DNA of 64,000 nucleotides from Megamerina dolium (GCA_963854835.1 OY978526.1:31423073-31487072); one strand, 5' to 3'. Shown: positions 27,701 to 40,902, numbered from the stretch's first letter. Translations and numbers: made by a program. The notes: a model not told the origin generated them from the sequence alone.

Positions 27701-29393
27701 ACCAGCCGGTACGCAAGTTCTCACAGCTGCGCATATAATTTGTCCACGACATGGTGGCTCTAAATCCGATACGGCGGTGAATGTAAATTGGTGTTTTATT
27801 TGTGTGGGTGGAGGACAGGTGATTTGCTGTGAGACGTGTCCCACAGCTGTGCATGCCCGATGTCTGAATATACCACTGGATCCAAATGAGGGTTACATAT
27901 GCGAGGAATGTGAGTCGGGACGCATGCCTTTATATGGTGAAATTGTTTGGGCTAAATTCACCTCATTTCGTTGGTGGCCGTCCATTATTTTGCCGCCGCC
28001 TGAAGTACCTCAAAATATAATGCGTAAAACGCACAATGCCTCAGATTTTGTAGTGCGCTTCTTTGGCACACATGATCACGGTTGGATTTCGCGACGGCGT
28101 GTCTATTTATATCTAGAGGGAGATTGCTCGGAACCGCCCAAAACAAAATCATGTAAGTATCGCAGGTTGCCTTACAATTTTCGAGCAAATACGATAATTG
28201 ATATGTCGTCGCTTCCAAAATAGATTTGGACCAGAGTTACAATCGTGGAGTGGAGGAGGCCAAAAGAATATATAAACTGATTAAAACACGAAAACAATCA
28301 CTTATATTAACGAACGAAGATAAAGAGCGACTACAACCGCAACCATATGTCAGAATAAAGGCGAATCGTGCTGTGCCGCCTGTTAAATTGCACATTGATA
28401 TGGAAAAGATAAGTAAATGCGAGTGCAAAGCAAACGATGAGAACCCATGTGGTCCAGATTCGAATTGTCTGAATCGTGTGCTCTACCATGAATGCAATCC
28501 AAAATTATGTCCTGCCGGCGATCGGTGCCAAAATCAATTGTTCCAATCGAAAGTATCGCCGCGTCTGGATGTGGTCTATATGAAGCAGCGTGGCTTTGGA
28601 CTTGTCAGTCGTGAGCCAATAGGTGCTAACTCCTTTGTCATCGAATATGTTGGCGAAATAATAGACGATCATGAGTTCCGACAGCGTATCGCACAGAAAT
28701 CGAATGATCGCGATGAAAATTTCTATTTCCTCTCCATCGAAAAGGATTACATTATCGATGCGGGACCCAAGGGTAATTTAGCACGTTTCATGAATCATTC
28801 CTGCGATCCGAATTGTGAAACACAAAAATGGTCTGTAAATGGTTTGAATCGAGTTGGCATCTTTGCCATTAAGGACATTCCAACGGTGTGTATGGGCATT
28901 TTTCAAAAAACAAACACGCATTACATTTACATTTTACAGAATACAGAACTAACATTTAACTACCACTGGGATGATTTGTTGGGCAATGAGAAAAAAACAT
29001 GTTTTTGTGGTGCTGACAAGTGTACCGGTCAAATCGGCAGCAAATATAAAGAAGAAAAATCCAGCAAAGTTGTGGTAAGTTGTCAAGCGCCGACAAGCTC
29101 CAAATTCGTAGTGAATTCAACAATATTTTCACAATTTTCAGACTAATATTGATTTGCGGCGAAAGAATAGCCGAGGCAGACCGTCTACTAAGAAATTGCT
29201 AAAGCCCCTAAAGAGACTCGACAGAAAAACTGCAACAACCAGTAAGTCGTTAAAAATCAAAATCAAGTCGGCAATTGTTGCGACCGATGTGACAAAACAC
29301 AAATCGAAACGAAAGAGTGACACAGATGAGAGTGAGTCGAGAGGAACAGTGAAGAGCACTTCACAAAACGATGATAAATCGGATATATTTTGA
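24756..29393 (+). CDS. Mes-4: Mes-4, NSD-type histone H3K36 methyltransferase
   Basis: Seven exons join in phase: 24756-24771, 24831-24944, 25042-26212, 26282-28152, 28224-28885, 28940-29074 and 29142-29393, giving 1406 aa. Order: a low-complexity N-terminus; PWWP 1 near residues 300-372 (GDIFWGQIYSYCYWPCMV); a basic/serine-rich linker; a Cys/His-rich PHD block near 705-980; PWWP 2 near 986-1050 (GEIVWAKFTSFRWWPSII); AWS near 1122-1172; SET near 1170-1295 with NHSCDPNCETQ and LTFNYHWD; post-SET CFCGADKCTG; and a lysine-rich tail. This order is that of NSD1-3/Mes-4, nuclear enzymes that methylate H3K36. The catalytic motifs are intact. The 24945-25041 intron is my choice because it preserves phase and removes the hydrophobic, stop-terminated read-through. 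The Mes-4 family name is secure; the first exon of only 16 coding nt is less certain. Confidence 0.93.
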
Positions 29394-30760
29394 TACACCA
29401 TTTTAACTGCCACACAAAGGATATATCTACTTAAATTTTTAAGCATTGCATATACATATATTGATATAGAACTAATAACTAATTTTATTTTTGTACTCAT
29501 ATACATACACATAAAAATATTATTTAATTCCAAGCAATTTTCTCTTGGCTCAAAAACGATGTGAGTAGGCATGATTTCCAATGTTTTTCGAGAGATTCAA
29601 CGATTTGATTTGAAATTTCAAGAAGAAGAAGGTGCAAAATCGATTTCAAATATTCAACGATGATACAGACGATCCTGTTGAAGGCTCAAAATGGACAAAA
29701 ATCTGATGAATGACTGCCACAAAAAAAAAGAGGCGCGTTTCTTTTGACGAAGAATTCATTCGGATCAATGGTGAATTTCTTCAAATAATTAGCTAAATTT
29801 TGTTAAATCTCCAGCTAACTCTTTGCTTCGCCTGAATCTACGCATGAAACTCCTATGTAATGCTGACTAATAATAGTGCAAAGCGGTGTTTGCATGTGTA
29901 AATTGGGACTTGTTATGTGACGCAACGTATCGCGTGTTATTTATTTTATGTGTAGTATTCGAAAAGTACACATAAGAATTGATTAATTAAATTATTGAAT
30001 TTTATTTTTGCGCTAATGCCATGGTTACAAATCAATTTTTTTTATTGCTGTAATTAACAATTTATGGGTTTTATTACAAAATTAAAAATGTGAACTCTAT
30101 GATTAACACTTACTGGACAACAATGAAAAAAATTGGTCTTATATCCACGGCATTGGCACATTTTGTTACAATGCTGCATTCGTAAGTTATATTTGGAATG
30201 TATAAATTATGTTTAAAAAAAAAAAACAAACATATAATTTTAAGAAATTATATAGAATACCAATAAGTATTCGAAATACATTTTTGAGAAAAATTTTAAT
30301 TTATGAAATCCAAAACAATACAGACTATTGAAAATAGGGTCCAAAGTTGATACGTTTAATATAGTGAAAAATATAGAATACAAATTTATAATTAAAAAAG
30401 TTTTCAGTATATTTTTGTATTTTTTTGTTATTTTCTTGTTTTTTTGTTTTGTAATTTCTAATACCTATGTATACATATGTGAGTTGTTCGTAGAATAACA
30501 TTTGAAATATTATATTACAAAATATGTAGCTATATTCATGTAAATATCACTTTACAACACTACTCACACAACGAATATGATCAATTAGTTGGTAGTGAAT
30601 CAAATTCAAATTCATACATATACATATATTTATAGAATTATATATAAAGAAATATAAAATTTTTATCTACAACTATTCAGTCAGTCCATTTTATGCATAT
30701 ACATATAATAGATATATATATAGATATTGTTAATTATTTTTGGTCACATAACACAGAGTA
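29394..30760. other. Mes-4 3' flank and spacer to the convergent mino gene
   Basis: AT-rich sequence with microsatellite-like TATA and A/T runs, holding the 3' UTRs of two convergent genes. I see no additional gene. Confidence 0.45.
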
Positions 30761-30767
30761 CACGAGT

Positions 30768-30773
30768 TTTATT
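30768..30773 (-). terminator. Poly(A) signal candidate for mino
   Basis: AATAAA on the minus strand, about 140 bp past the mino stop codon. Confidence 0.5.
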
Positions 30774-30913
30774 AAATAAATTACTCCGATGTATTTAGAT
30801 TATATAGAGAAAAAAAAACGAGAGTATGTCGAAGCTGCGAGTCTTGGCAAGTTGGTAACTTCCGATTGTGTATTTTGTATTTAGTGCTTATTCAGCGTGT
30901 GCAACGATGCTAT

Positions 30914-33900
30914 TTAAAAGTAGCCGTTTTTATAATTTGGCACAATAGCATGTACTTTTTGAACAATAGCACTCAACAATTTGTTCGACTCGTGCGATTC
31001 ATAAAGGTTACCAAGTGATAAGAGGCGTACACCATGTTCATTGCATATTTCAATGACTGACCATTTCTCAAATAATTTCAAGCAATTGCGAACCGAGTCT
31101 GTCGATATACTTTCAGCTGTAAGAGGAAAAAACGAGAGAAATTCAATGAGAGCAATGTAATGTAATTGTCGAAACATATACGAAACTTACCATATAGGCA
31201 TATACCATTTTGGTATTTATTCGTTAGATCTTTGATGACAAATTTAATGAATTCATTTTCGAGCATTGAGCACTTGTAAAGTATAGTAAGTGATTGCGCC
31301 ACAGAGAGGTACGTCTGACTCAATGGTGCCAGTACTTCACACAATGACCGCTGTTCTTCGACTGTGTCCGAAGCGAAAAATATATCTGCTTCATCAACGC
31401 CGCCTCCTCCCCGGAGGGCGACGTCGTCATCAAAATCATAATCGGAGCCAGAGTCGTCTAAGCAACAGTCTATATGACGTGCTAATCTACGGCTTTCAAT
31501 GGCACTTTCCGGCATCTGTTCGACCTGTAAATTATACAAGTTTAACACACATCAAGAGACACAAATAACTTTAATAAACAAACCTCCGCCAATACAATTA
31601 AGCCCCGTATAATTAGCTCGTCCAGAGTTTTTTCGAGCATACCCTCCAAATTTTGTGTCGGTTTATTCAAAATAAATTCATAGCGGAATAAATTACAATT
31701 CTCTAAGGCAGTGCTGATGAGCTTTTTGCGCGAAACACCCACATTTATGCTGCTAGTACTTTCAACTGCTGTGGGCTTTGGTAGCAGAGCGTGAAATGTG
31801 ATTACCAATATGGATTCCAGTGCAAAATATGGTGTTAATATATTTGAATAATAGGATAATTCAATCATTGCGTTTATTGTCTGCACCGGCTGTACAATGA
31901 TGTGCCCTTGTTCATGCTGTACACGATTTACTAGATCTGAAATGGAAAAGCAATGTCATTGATGGCCAGCTTACACAATATACACACTACTTACCCTTGA
32001 GTAGATCACAAGCATAGTTAAAGATGTGTGTCGATTCGCCAGAGAAGGCCATATCCTTTTGGCCTTTCAGTAAATTCCGTAGCTCATCAAGTGCCTTTGA
32101 AAAATCATTTTCAGTGGCTCCCAAGCGAAATCGTGTCAACATGAGAAAAGCTATGGCATTGGTGGACATAACTGATGTCGCCGCTGTGCAGTCATAAACC
32201 ACTTGCCGTGAAATGCTCTCTATCAGTATACGATGTTCTTCGCATATCACATCCATGCCATAGAGTGAAGAAGTCGATTGATTATGCTTTAGCGTACTGC
32301 GCTTAGGATACACCTCTTTTGTGCTACCTTCTGCTTTCGCTATTTTATTATATGACTGCACAAGTTCGCGAATTGAATACGGCTCATTGAAATCGATTCG
32401 CATAAGACCATAATTAGAATTTAGTGCCTGTAAAATGTAAAAATGAAATATTTTCAATAGTCAAGTGCACATCCATGTGTATATACCTTCCAGATGCCAG
32501 ATATGGCTTTTGTAAACGACTCTGGCACTTTCTTCTCACCCTTCTGTTCGCGCACAAAATTACCATCCACCAGACGTTCGTAGTTCACTGTGACAGGAAC
32601 AAGCAATGCATCCGGTATACTGCCTTCCATAAAAGCATTAACAATGACAGATAATATGCCTCCTTTGGGCATGCAAGGCTTGCCGGTTCGTGTGCGTCCA
32701 CCCTCGATGAAAAATTCAACATTGTGACCCAATTTAAGGGCATGTTGCAAATACAAATGCAGACCTGCTCGATAGAGTATGTCCTTTTTGCCAACTACAG
32801 GATCAATTTTGCGCTTAATGAAAAAGGCACCGAGGCCTCGAAGCAATCCACCGAAAACGGGTATTTGCAAGTTATTACCCGCAGCTACCAAAGGACTACG
32901 TATGTCGTTGTTAGTCAATATAAATGTCACCATAATATAGTCGAGATGGCTTCGGTGCAGAGGCACAAATATAAGCGGTATGCCCGGAGCACGATCAGCA
33001 GCAGCTTTTAGCATATCAATTTGCTTAGTATGAGTGACGACTCCCGATAAAAAACACGGTAACAATTTGTACACCAACCACGATGTAAATGTGAGCAGAA
33101 AATTATTTAGTGTTGATCGCATATCCCGAATAATGCGCTTTGCACGCAATTCTTGGCTCTTTAAGATATTTTGATATTTGATTGATTCGCCATCGTCAAA
33201 ATCGGTGTCATCGGTAATAGGTTTCAGATGCGGTTCACCTTCAACTTTCTGTTCTCGCCAAATCTGATCAGCTGCCTGCTTAATCGCCCTTTGCAACATG
33301 GGATCTTTTTCAACAAATGAAGATACCTATATAAAAGACATTTAAATAAAATGTTTATTCTGAAATTATTTCTAACTGCTGATCATTAACACGTACCTGA
33401 GGGTAGTGGAATTTCTTGCTGCGTAATGGTTGTGCAATATATGGAAAATATACACCCCAATCAAACCGTGAACTGTACGGTTTTCGACCGGCATGTGGTG
33501 TTACCTCCAACATGTTCTGGGTGCCAACGCCATGGGCAAGCACATTTTGCAATTTTACTTCCTGTAAAATAATGAAATGTTATCAGTACTCATTCATTTG
33601 TGACGCAATTAGGGTTGAACAATTTATTATTTATAAAGTACTTAAACTAATATAATTCAACCTCAAACCAGCCACGAGCTCGAAAAACCTCTACCATTTT
33701 AAACCGATTCACAGATTAATTACCGGCACATATATCACCAAAAGAATATGTAACAATCGCAAGTAACATGATACAAAAATACCATGGTGTAAAAGTATTA
33801 AGGTAGAGTAAGTGCTATATTTACTGGTTGAGCGCGAATACACTTGAGTTGGGTAAGTTTGTAATAGAATAACAAACACATGCGAATTTGACGTTCAATT

Positions 33901-36900
33901 CAGCGTCACCGTATATCTCTGTCGCTTGTAAATAATATAGATGGCGAAATAATCTTATGATATGAAATAATATTTGTGTGGAAACTTTTATGCCGCATTT
34001 ATACTATCCGAGCATATGGAATAATATATTTATCGCTCGTTCTGGCAGTATACATATATACAATTATCTCAAAAATATAAGCGGTATGTAGAGGAAAAAT
34101 AAATAGCGTACTGTTTGTCCTACGCAAGATCTTTGGACCTATTTGCGTTGGTGGCGAGTACCGAATAAGGTACAACCATGAGCTGTACGAGCTGTATGCC
34201 GATATTGACATAGTAAAGCGCATCAAAATCCAGCGGCTGCGCTGGCTAGGTCATGTCGAGCGAATGGAAGAACACGCTCCAGCTAAGAAGGTGTTATATT
34301 CGGAACCCGCTGGAGGACGACGCAAAAGAGGAAGACCAAACCTCCGGTGGAAAGACCAAGTACTGGAGAACCTGACGGCGCTTGGAATTTCTAACTGGCG
34401 CCAGCTAGCGAAGAACAGAGATGGCTGGCGAAGCATGTTATTTTCGGCCTAAATCGATATTCGGTTGTTATGGCCACATAAGTAAGTAAGTAAGTTTGTC
34501 GACGATAAATTTGTTTCTATTTCGATATTAAACAATAAATGATAATAAAATTATATATATATATATAAAAGTATTTTGTTTAAAATTTGATTTAATTCGA
34601 AAAAATCCAATAAAGTAAGTAACGTGTAGTACAACTGTCAACGAAATTTATATACATAATGGTTAGGTACATTTGGAAGATAGATATGACGAGCCTGTTG
34701 TTTATGACAAAATACTATAGAATAAAAAAAGTTTTGTCAGGAATTGAATGCTGTAATGCTATTATCTGATCTGATATTAAATTTAAAATGCAAAATGGAC
34801 ATTCCTAACTATTTATTACTATAGACCTGCACTGTAATGGTCCCACAATGAGGACAGTCAATCGTCAATATTTCGATAGCTAAAATCAACAACAATTGTC
34901 GTATTTATATGAGCAATTTTTTTAACTGCGTCAATTAAAAATGTTGATGTTGAATACCCACACAAAAAAGAACTTTTGCTCATCTCTCATTTTCATTGTG
35001 GTTGACTATAACACACGCTAATCTTATTAGTGTGTGGATATATTGTAAACATACAACAATTTAAAGTGTTGAAACGGAACAATAATTAATAATATAGTTG
35101 TTGTTTGTGACGAATTTAACAAATTTACGCGGGAAATAAATAAACAAAAAGTTCCTCATTATTCCTGTCCTAACATATGGCGCAGAAGCCTGGACAATTT
35201 CCTCCACGGATGAGAGGATGCTTGGAGTTTTCGATGGAAAAGTTTTGCGCAGGATCTTCGGACCTATTTGCGTTGATGACGAGTATCGATTGAGGTACAA
35301 CGATGACATTAGCATAGTCAGGCGGATCAAAATCCAGCGGCTGAGCTAGCTAGGTCATGTCGAGCGAATGGAAGAAGACGCTCTAGCGAAGAGGGTATTT
35401 AATTTAATTCGGCACCCGCTGGAGGACGCAGTAGAAGAAGAAGACCAAAACTCCGTTGGATGGAAGGAAGTATTGGGTAACCTGGCGGCGCTTGGAATAT
35501 CCAATTGGCGCCAGCAAACGAAGAACAGAGAAGACTGACGCTGCATTATATGTTCGGCCTAAATCGATCACCGGCTGTTAAGGCCACGTAAAAAGAAGAT
35601 GAAGAATAATAAATAAATATCACATTCATTTCAAAAGTAGTGGAACTGCACTACCCTCCATTTACACAAGCAATTTTTTCCGTGTTAGTGCCACATTAGT
35701 AACTAAGCAAGCAAAAGCTGAAAATGAATTGGAATGAAATTTCTTGGCAACTTTTTAAAAACATAATTTTCATTTCTGTTTTCAAAGTGAGGTAAATTTC
35801 AGCCTCTTTCGGAACAATGATATTTAAGTCAAAATCGTATGCGTCTCAAAGTAATATCTAAGATAATTAGATAATTGCTTTAAAAAATTATGATCCTAAC
35901 TATTTTCCAAAAAGAAAATAAATTTCCTATTTTCTCAGAGGCATACATAATTTCTATTCAATATTTAGCAATTCTCTTTACACGTTGTCTTTTTGTACAC
36001 AATCGCTTTCTTCTTCTTTCAATACCATGTTGCTTTGCACTTTATGCTGTATGATCGGACCATTTGCTCGATTGTCCACTTTCATATCTTCTGGTTTTTC
36101 CGTTCACACACGTTCAACAGCAATGTCCACACCCGCGGATTCCTGGTTATTCGATTCAAAAAATGTATAATGGAAACTGAGTTTTCTCTAAGCATATATG
36201 GTTCTGTCTAAGCATATATGGCTCTGGTAACAAAGTACAAATGATCGTGTTCAACGACAGAAAGTGGCGGCAGAACAGACTCGTATGGACCGCTACATTT
36301 TAATAAAACGACAACGAAGCCCTAAAATATGCAATATCCAAAAGTAATTAAGCACAATCCAGCACTTCAATAAATCAATTTGCACTATTCGCTACGAGCC
36401 CGACTCAATTGGCCACAAATTGGAAAAATGTTAAAAAAAAATTACTTTCGGGAACGTAACCCCAATTCCTTGCTTACAGCACTAACCTCTACAGTAGGTC
36501 CAGTTCCCGTTGATCCAAAAACAATAGGTAACATACATGAGACAAAAATGCAGGTATATTCTGAACCTGGACACTGTATGGTAGTATAGTATCTTGAAAA
36601 AAATGAAAAAGCTCTACACTTGCCAATTCAAGAGTGCGAAAGACCTTATTGTCTCTGTCCTTCTACAGAGTTTAGCTAGAACCAGAAATGTGGCTTTGAA
36701 GAAAGGGAAAGCTGATCCTATTTATAGTCTACGCTATTTATTACACCGGAAAATTACTGTAGAAGAGTCCCGTAAGCAGTTGGGTCCAGTTCAATGCGCT
36801 AATTGCCAGGAATTCGGACACACCAAGAAATATTGTACACTTCCCAGTGTATGTGTTCTCTGTGGTGAAATCCACCGCATTATAAACACTATAATACAAG

Positions 36901-38549
36901 ACACTTACTAAAGAAAGCATTACTGTTCCGCAGTATTTCTCGATATAACCCATGCGTTTGATAAGGTCTGGCAATATGGACATCTGTACAAATTAAAGAC
37001 TATGTTGCTTTCCAACATACAGATGTTACTGGAAAGCTACCTGAAAGGTAGCTACATCACAATTGAATACCCCATTCACGCTGGAGTACCATTAGGCAAT
37101 CTATTGGGCCCCCTGCTCTATACATTGTACACTGCTGATATGACGACCAACGCCAATACAATCACCTGTACTATTGCAGATGATACAGCCATATTATGCC
37201 CTCATCCAGACCCGATATTGGCATAACAATTTCTCCAAAGATATGTAAATACGCTGCAAGAATGGCTTAACTGTTTGAAAATAAAAGTCAATGAGTCAAA
37301 ATGTGTTCACATCACGTTCACTCTATGCAGGAGTTCTTGACCTCCTGTGCTAATTAACTAACTCTAAACAGACAGTTCAAGCTCAAACTGGACTATAAAG
37401 TACTACTTGATAAGGCTGTCAATAGACCCATATGGACATACGGTGTCCAACTCTGGGATACTGTATTACCATCAAATGTGGAAAAATTCCAAAGAACCCG
37501 ATCTAAAATCCTTCGAATTTTTACCGATGCTCCTTGGTACATTAAAAAAATCAAGTATCTACAGAGACTTACACATTCCGATTGTAACTGATAGTTTCCA
37601 CATTTGCTCAGAACTATTTAACTAAGCTTGGGAGGGATCTCAATGCTTACGCCTACTAAAAACCCAAAATGTTTTTACTAGGTCGGGTCAATTTGTATGT
37701 GCGCCAACGAGTAGACAAATCGTATAGTAAAAACCGGATCTACGGACCTTCCGCATTTTGACAAGAAAATATTGCTACCCAAAAAAGTTATTACTTTTTA
37801 ATTTTTAAAAATAGCATGATGCGCTAAGGAAGGGATATTTGAAATAGGAAGAATAAAAAATGTTGATATGCCAGAATGTTGGAAAAATTTAAAGAATCGT
37901 GTGGACGAATAATCATATTCCTAGTGGCAACCTATGAACGTAGTGTTCACTCTTCGTAGTGGTTAGTGCGCTGGACTTCGGATTTGTAGGTCTGTCGGCA
38001 AGCAATTGGCAATTCATCCAACAGTAACAATTTGCCATGGAAAAGCTTTTGAAAGAACTTTGTGACAAATCTCAGAAAAAGTGATGTCACAAGGATTCTG
38101 CCATCCGGAACCGGCTAAAATAAGTAGGTCCCTTCTAATACTGTCCAAATTTTAACATACACAACAGTACGGAAAGAGAAGCTCGGCAAAGAAACTTTCG
38201 GGGCTTATAACGACCACATATTAATTCTTTTTTTATTTAAAAATGTGAATGTTTGTTTTTTGAAAATTGATTGAGAGTTCTAAGCATAATTTAGAAGATC
38301 CAATAAAATATAAACCATGTAAAAAAATATTTAGCGATATAAAAACCAAATTAAAGTAATACATGTAGGGCATTTTTCTTAACAGCGCAAAATATATTAC
38401 AGTGATAAGACTGAACTTTGGAAAATATGTATTTACACATAAGTATGTATATATATATGCATGAACAATAATCAGAAGATTATTTATACTTGTTGTTCAC
38501 TCACCGAATTCGTGCCACTTCTTAATGTTACTAGAAGTTCATTGCCCAT
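30914..38549 (-). CDS. mino: Mitochondrial-type glycerol-3-phosphate acyltransferase (minotaur / GPAM)
   Basis: Six exons fit exactly: 33397-33561, 32487-33326, 31995-32427, 31584-31936, 31191-31524 and 30914-31116. A seventh at 38505-38549 (MGNELLVTLRSGTNS, donor GTGAGT) fits in phase as the first coding exon. It would imply a 4.9-kb intron and a protein of 790 aa, close to the roughly 830 of human GPAM. Acyltransferase motifs, in order: HRSHLD (residues 194-199, the HX4D catalytic box), GAFFIKRK (237-244), FIEGGRTRTGK (277-287) and VPVTVNY (313-319). The enzyme acylates glycerol-3-phosphate, the first step of glycerolipid synthesis, on the outer mitochondrial membrane. Wording such as YRALLH-like and SGNNL-like blocks favours GPAM over the peroxisomal DHAP acyltransferase. 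The first exon is the uncertain part. Confidence 0.87.
33562..34115. other. Start of the presumed large mino intron
   Basis: If the exon at 38.5 kb belongs to mino, this and everything to 38504 is intronic. The alternative is an unseen closer first exon, but I found no better ATG exon here. Confidence 0.4.
34116..34495 (+). mobile_element. LINE 3' end (copy B) with TAAG tail
   Basis: Starts abruptly at TCCTACGCAAGATC and is almost identical to copy A (10811-11190), including the same C-terminal protein signature (RLRWLGHVERMEEHAPAKK, GRPNLRWKDQV) and a TAAGTAAGTAAGTAAG tail. It is more severely 5'-truncated than copy A. It lies antisense in the presumed mino intron. Confidence 0.88.
35157..35600 (+). 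mobile_element. LINE 3' end (copy C), diverged
   Basis: Same LINE C-terminus as copies A and B (CCTGTCCTAACATATGGCGC upstream; GTTTTGCGCAGGATCTTCGG). It has indels that break the frame, loss of the segment around the second LYADID block, and no clear TAAG tail. It is older than A and B. Confidence 0.8.
35601..36365. other. Intergenic/intronic, no supported gene
   Basis: Contains a short local duplication of CTAAGCATATATGG (near 36189-36221). The frames at 35985-36211 have no recognisable family. Confidence 0.4.
36370..37680 (+). mobile_element. Jockey-like non-LTR retrotransposon, internally deleted
   Basis: Plus-strand fragments of both proteins are present. The first (about 36594-36890) is a gag-type ORF1 end with zinc knuckles CANCQEFGHTKKYC and CVLCGEIH. 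It passes without an endonuclease into reverse-transcriptase wording: FLDITHAFDKVW at about 36935, then AGVPLGNLLGPLLYTLYTAD and IADDTAILC (the YADD active site with Y changed to I) at 37002-37226. A frameshifted C-terminal part follows, with RPIWTYGVQLWD- and RSKILRIFTDAPWYI-like segments. Stops, frameshifts and the missing endonuclease show it is dead. Confidence 0.85.
37955..38230 (+). mobile_element. SINE copy
   Basis: Keeps half of the tRNA-like head (AGTGGTTAGTGCGCTGGACT) but lacks the B box, then the common body through CTCGGCAAAG and the ACCACATATTAATTC tail. A deletion joins the head to the CTGTCGGCAAGCAATTGGC block. Confidence 0.8.
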
Positions 38550-38631
38550 ATTGTTGAATTTAACCAGCGATGAGCGATAGTTGATATTCAAATTTAGGTT
38601 AGGGAAAAGGCTGGCTATAATAGCGGGTGCT
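38505..38631 (-). other. Putative first coding exon of mino
   Basis: Bounded by acceptor TTTTTTCACAG and donor GTGAGT on the minus strand. The frame is open across all 127 nt, and the ATG at 38549 gives 15 codons that join the next exon in phase 0. An upstream non-coding exon must lie at higher coordinates and was not identified. Confidence 0.5.
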
Positions 38632-38639
38632 CTGTGAAA

Positions 38640-38675
38640 AAACAATAAAAAAAAAAATAATAATAATAATAATAC
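38640..38675 (+). repeat. AAT microsatellite
   Basis: A-rich stretch followed by several AAT units, in the polypyrimidine side of the exon at 38505-38631 when read on the minus strand. Confidence 0.6.
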
Positions 38676-40690
38676 AATACATATCTAAACCACATACAAA
38701 GTTGAGCGATTAAAATGTATGTAAATATGTATGATAGTATGATTAGTGCAAAATTATAATAAGTTCAAGATTTATTTATTGGCATAATATAATTTTATTA
38801 TTTAATATTATCAAAATCAAATGATTTATAACGTTTATTTATATTTGTGAGCTTTGTACATCAATTTAATGATCTTTAATTCTTATTACGATTTAAGTAC
38901 ATCATATAATTTTAGAACGAGTATGGGGCATACAATTTTCCGTGGAAGAGTACAAAATATTGCTATTCAAATTAAAAGAAAGCAACTACGATCAACATCT
39001 AACCGAGATTATGATAATGAAACTGTATTTGTTCTGTTCACACAATTTTTTGTTGCACCGAACACAGACAGAGAATTCAATCACAATCTTATTTATCAAA
39101 CATTACGTTGTTCAATGTATTGCCCACTGGGTAAACGTGTTCGAATCGCAATTTTGCGATTTACTCGCTAATATTCGATTTTTTTTTATTTTGTTCACGA
39201 GTTAAGTTATTTGGGTTCGTAAAAAAAAATATTTTTAAATCATGATTCGAATCGCAATCGATCAGTTGTCGACATTTCGACTCAAATTTTTATATTGTTT
39301 AAGAGCCTGTTATTGTGTCAAAAACAGTGTCGACCCTGAGATCAAAGATCAAAGCTAAGAAGATAGAATCGACTTCATTGACATATTTCCCATATAAAAA
39401 TCTAACAAAATGTCAATTATAACTTTAAGATGATCTAAACGCTGACTATGTATTTACTAATCAAATTGCGAAAATCATGGAAATAAATATGAAAAAAAAA
39501 ATTCAAAAATATTTTAGTAAAACGGAAAATAAGATAAATTTAAATACAAGTTTAGACATCAGTTAAAGTTTATTGCTTTAATAAAGCTCGTTTCAAATAT
39601 AAGAAAAGTGTTTCATTTTTGGTAAAATTTGTAACCGAACTTTTTCGAACGCTCAATATATCGTACGCACAAGGATTTTTCAAAATATCAAATTTTTATT
39701 CTTTTCAATTTTGTGTGACGCCTGAATTGTCAAACTTTGTTTATTTTTTTTTTTTTTTTTTTTGTTTACATTTTATTCAATATATAATTTCAATGACGCA
39801 CGCTTTGTTTGTTGTCAAACATTCTTTACATTCACCAATAAACAAATTTTTAATTTCGTGTTTGACATTCTAAAGCAACATCCAAATACATGGGATTTTT
39901 GTTTTTGTTCTTCTGCTGTAACCTGTTCAATTTGTGTCACAATATAAATGAAAGAAGAATGTCGAAATCTGTTCAGGCAGTGTCAAAACTATTAAACCTT
40001 GGTTGCGCACAGAATTTTGAGAATTTTTTTTACTATTTTAATTATTATAACAATTAAGAAGATATTTACAAATAAAATTAGTAATAATCGAGAAAAGTAG
40101 ACAAATGCATTTGAGATGTTTGACTCTTATACATAACCAGTTAATGTGACAAAATATTTTCGAATTTGTCAAAACGAGAGCGTCAAAATTTCTATCTGGG
40201 ATTGCCGTACTTCGTTAATTATACAATGTTTTGAACGTGCAATCATATGTCATGATATTTTCTATTAATTTAGTCCGTCTATTAATTATTTTATATCTTT
40301 TTCTGAGAGTAAAATTAAGATTTACACGAAATGTTTGGTGTTTATATTTTGAAAATATCCCAAAAGTGAATTTCGGTGGTATACTATCAATATTTCTATG
40401 ATGCACTTATCACTAGTACAATACTTTTTGTTGGTAGAATATTATAATTCATCCATATTTGCTTATCAAAAAACATTTTTACTATTTGTAAGCTAATTTG
40501 GGGTCGCTGAACATGAAAATTGTAAACAATTCAGAAATCTAACCGTCTATTGTAGAACAAAATTATACGTTATACATATATGCATAATATTGCCTGTTTT
40601 CAAATATCTTCGTTGGACATCATACTTTTTTTAACACGCTTTTATTAGCTTGACTAAACTACGCTAGCTACAGAGTTGAAATATATATCA
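38676..40690. other. Intergenic with one foldback relic
   Basis: AT-rich and non-coding as far as can be seen. It includes the degraded palindromic repeat at 39365-39445 and the dispersed-repeat relic at 40030-40200. A 15+ T run lies near 39747. Confidence 0.4.
39365..39445. repeat. Diverged copy of the 41.7-kb palindromic element
   Basis: The reverse complement reads AGATCATCTTAAAGTTATAA, then later ATATGGGAAATATG, aligning in order with the arms and loop of 41690-41830. Confidence 0.6.
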
Positions 40691-40902
40691 AATGAACGAG
40701 CTTGATGAGTACATTGGGCCACGCTTTTTGAAAATGATACCGATTTGTTTCTGTTCATCATTTTAAACTTATATTAAACATTATATTCTACTTTTTAGTT
40801 CCACCTCCCATTAAAGTGTTTTTTTTTTAGTTTTTATAACTACTGTTTGTTTATTATGTGGTTGTGTAACACTGTGGCCCAATTTGAGGGTCATTGTCTT
40901 GG

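Noticed and set aside
29138..29581. Minus-strand 147-codon frame behind Mes-4
   Set aside because: It overlaps the last Mes-4 exon in antisense and has no recognisable domain.
30914..33561. Peroxisomal DHAP acyltransferase (Dhap-at/GNPAT)
   Set aside because: The sequence around the HX4D box and the C-terminal half resemble mitochondrial GPAM better, and the length fits GPAM.
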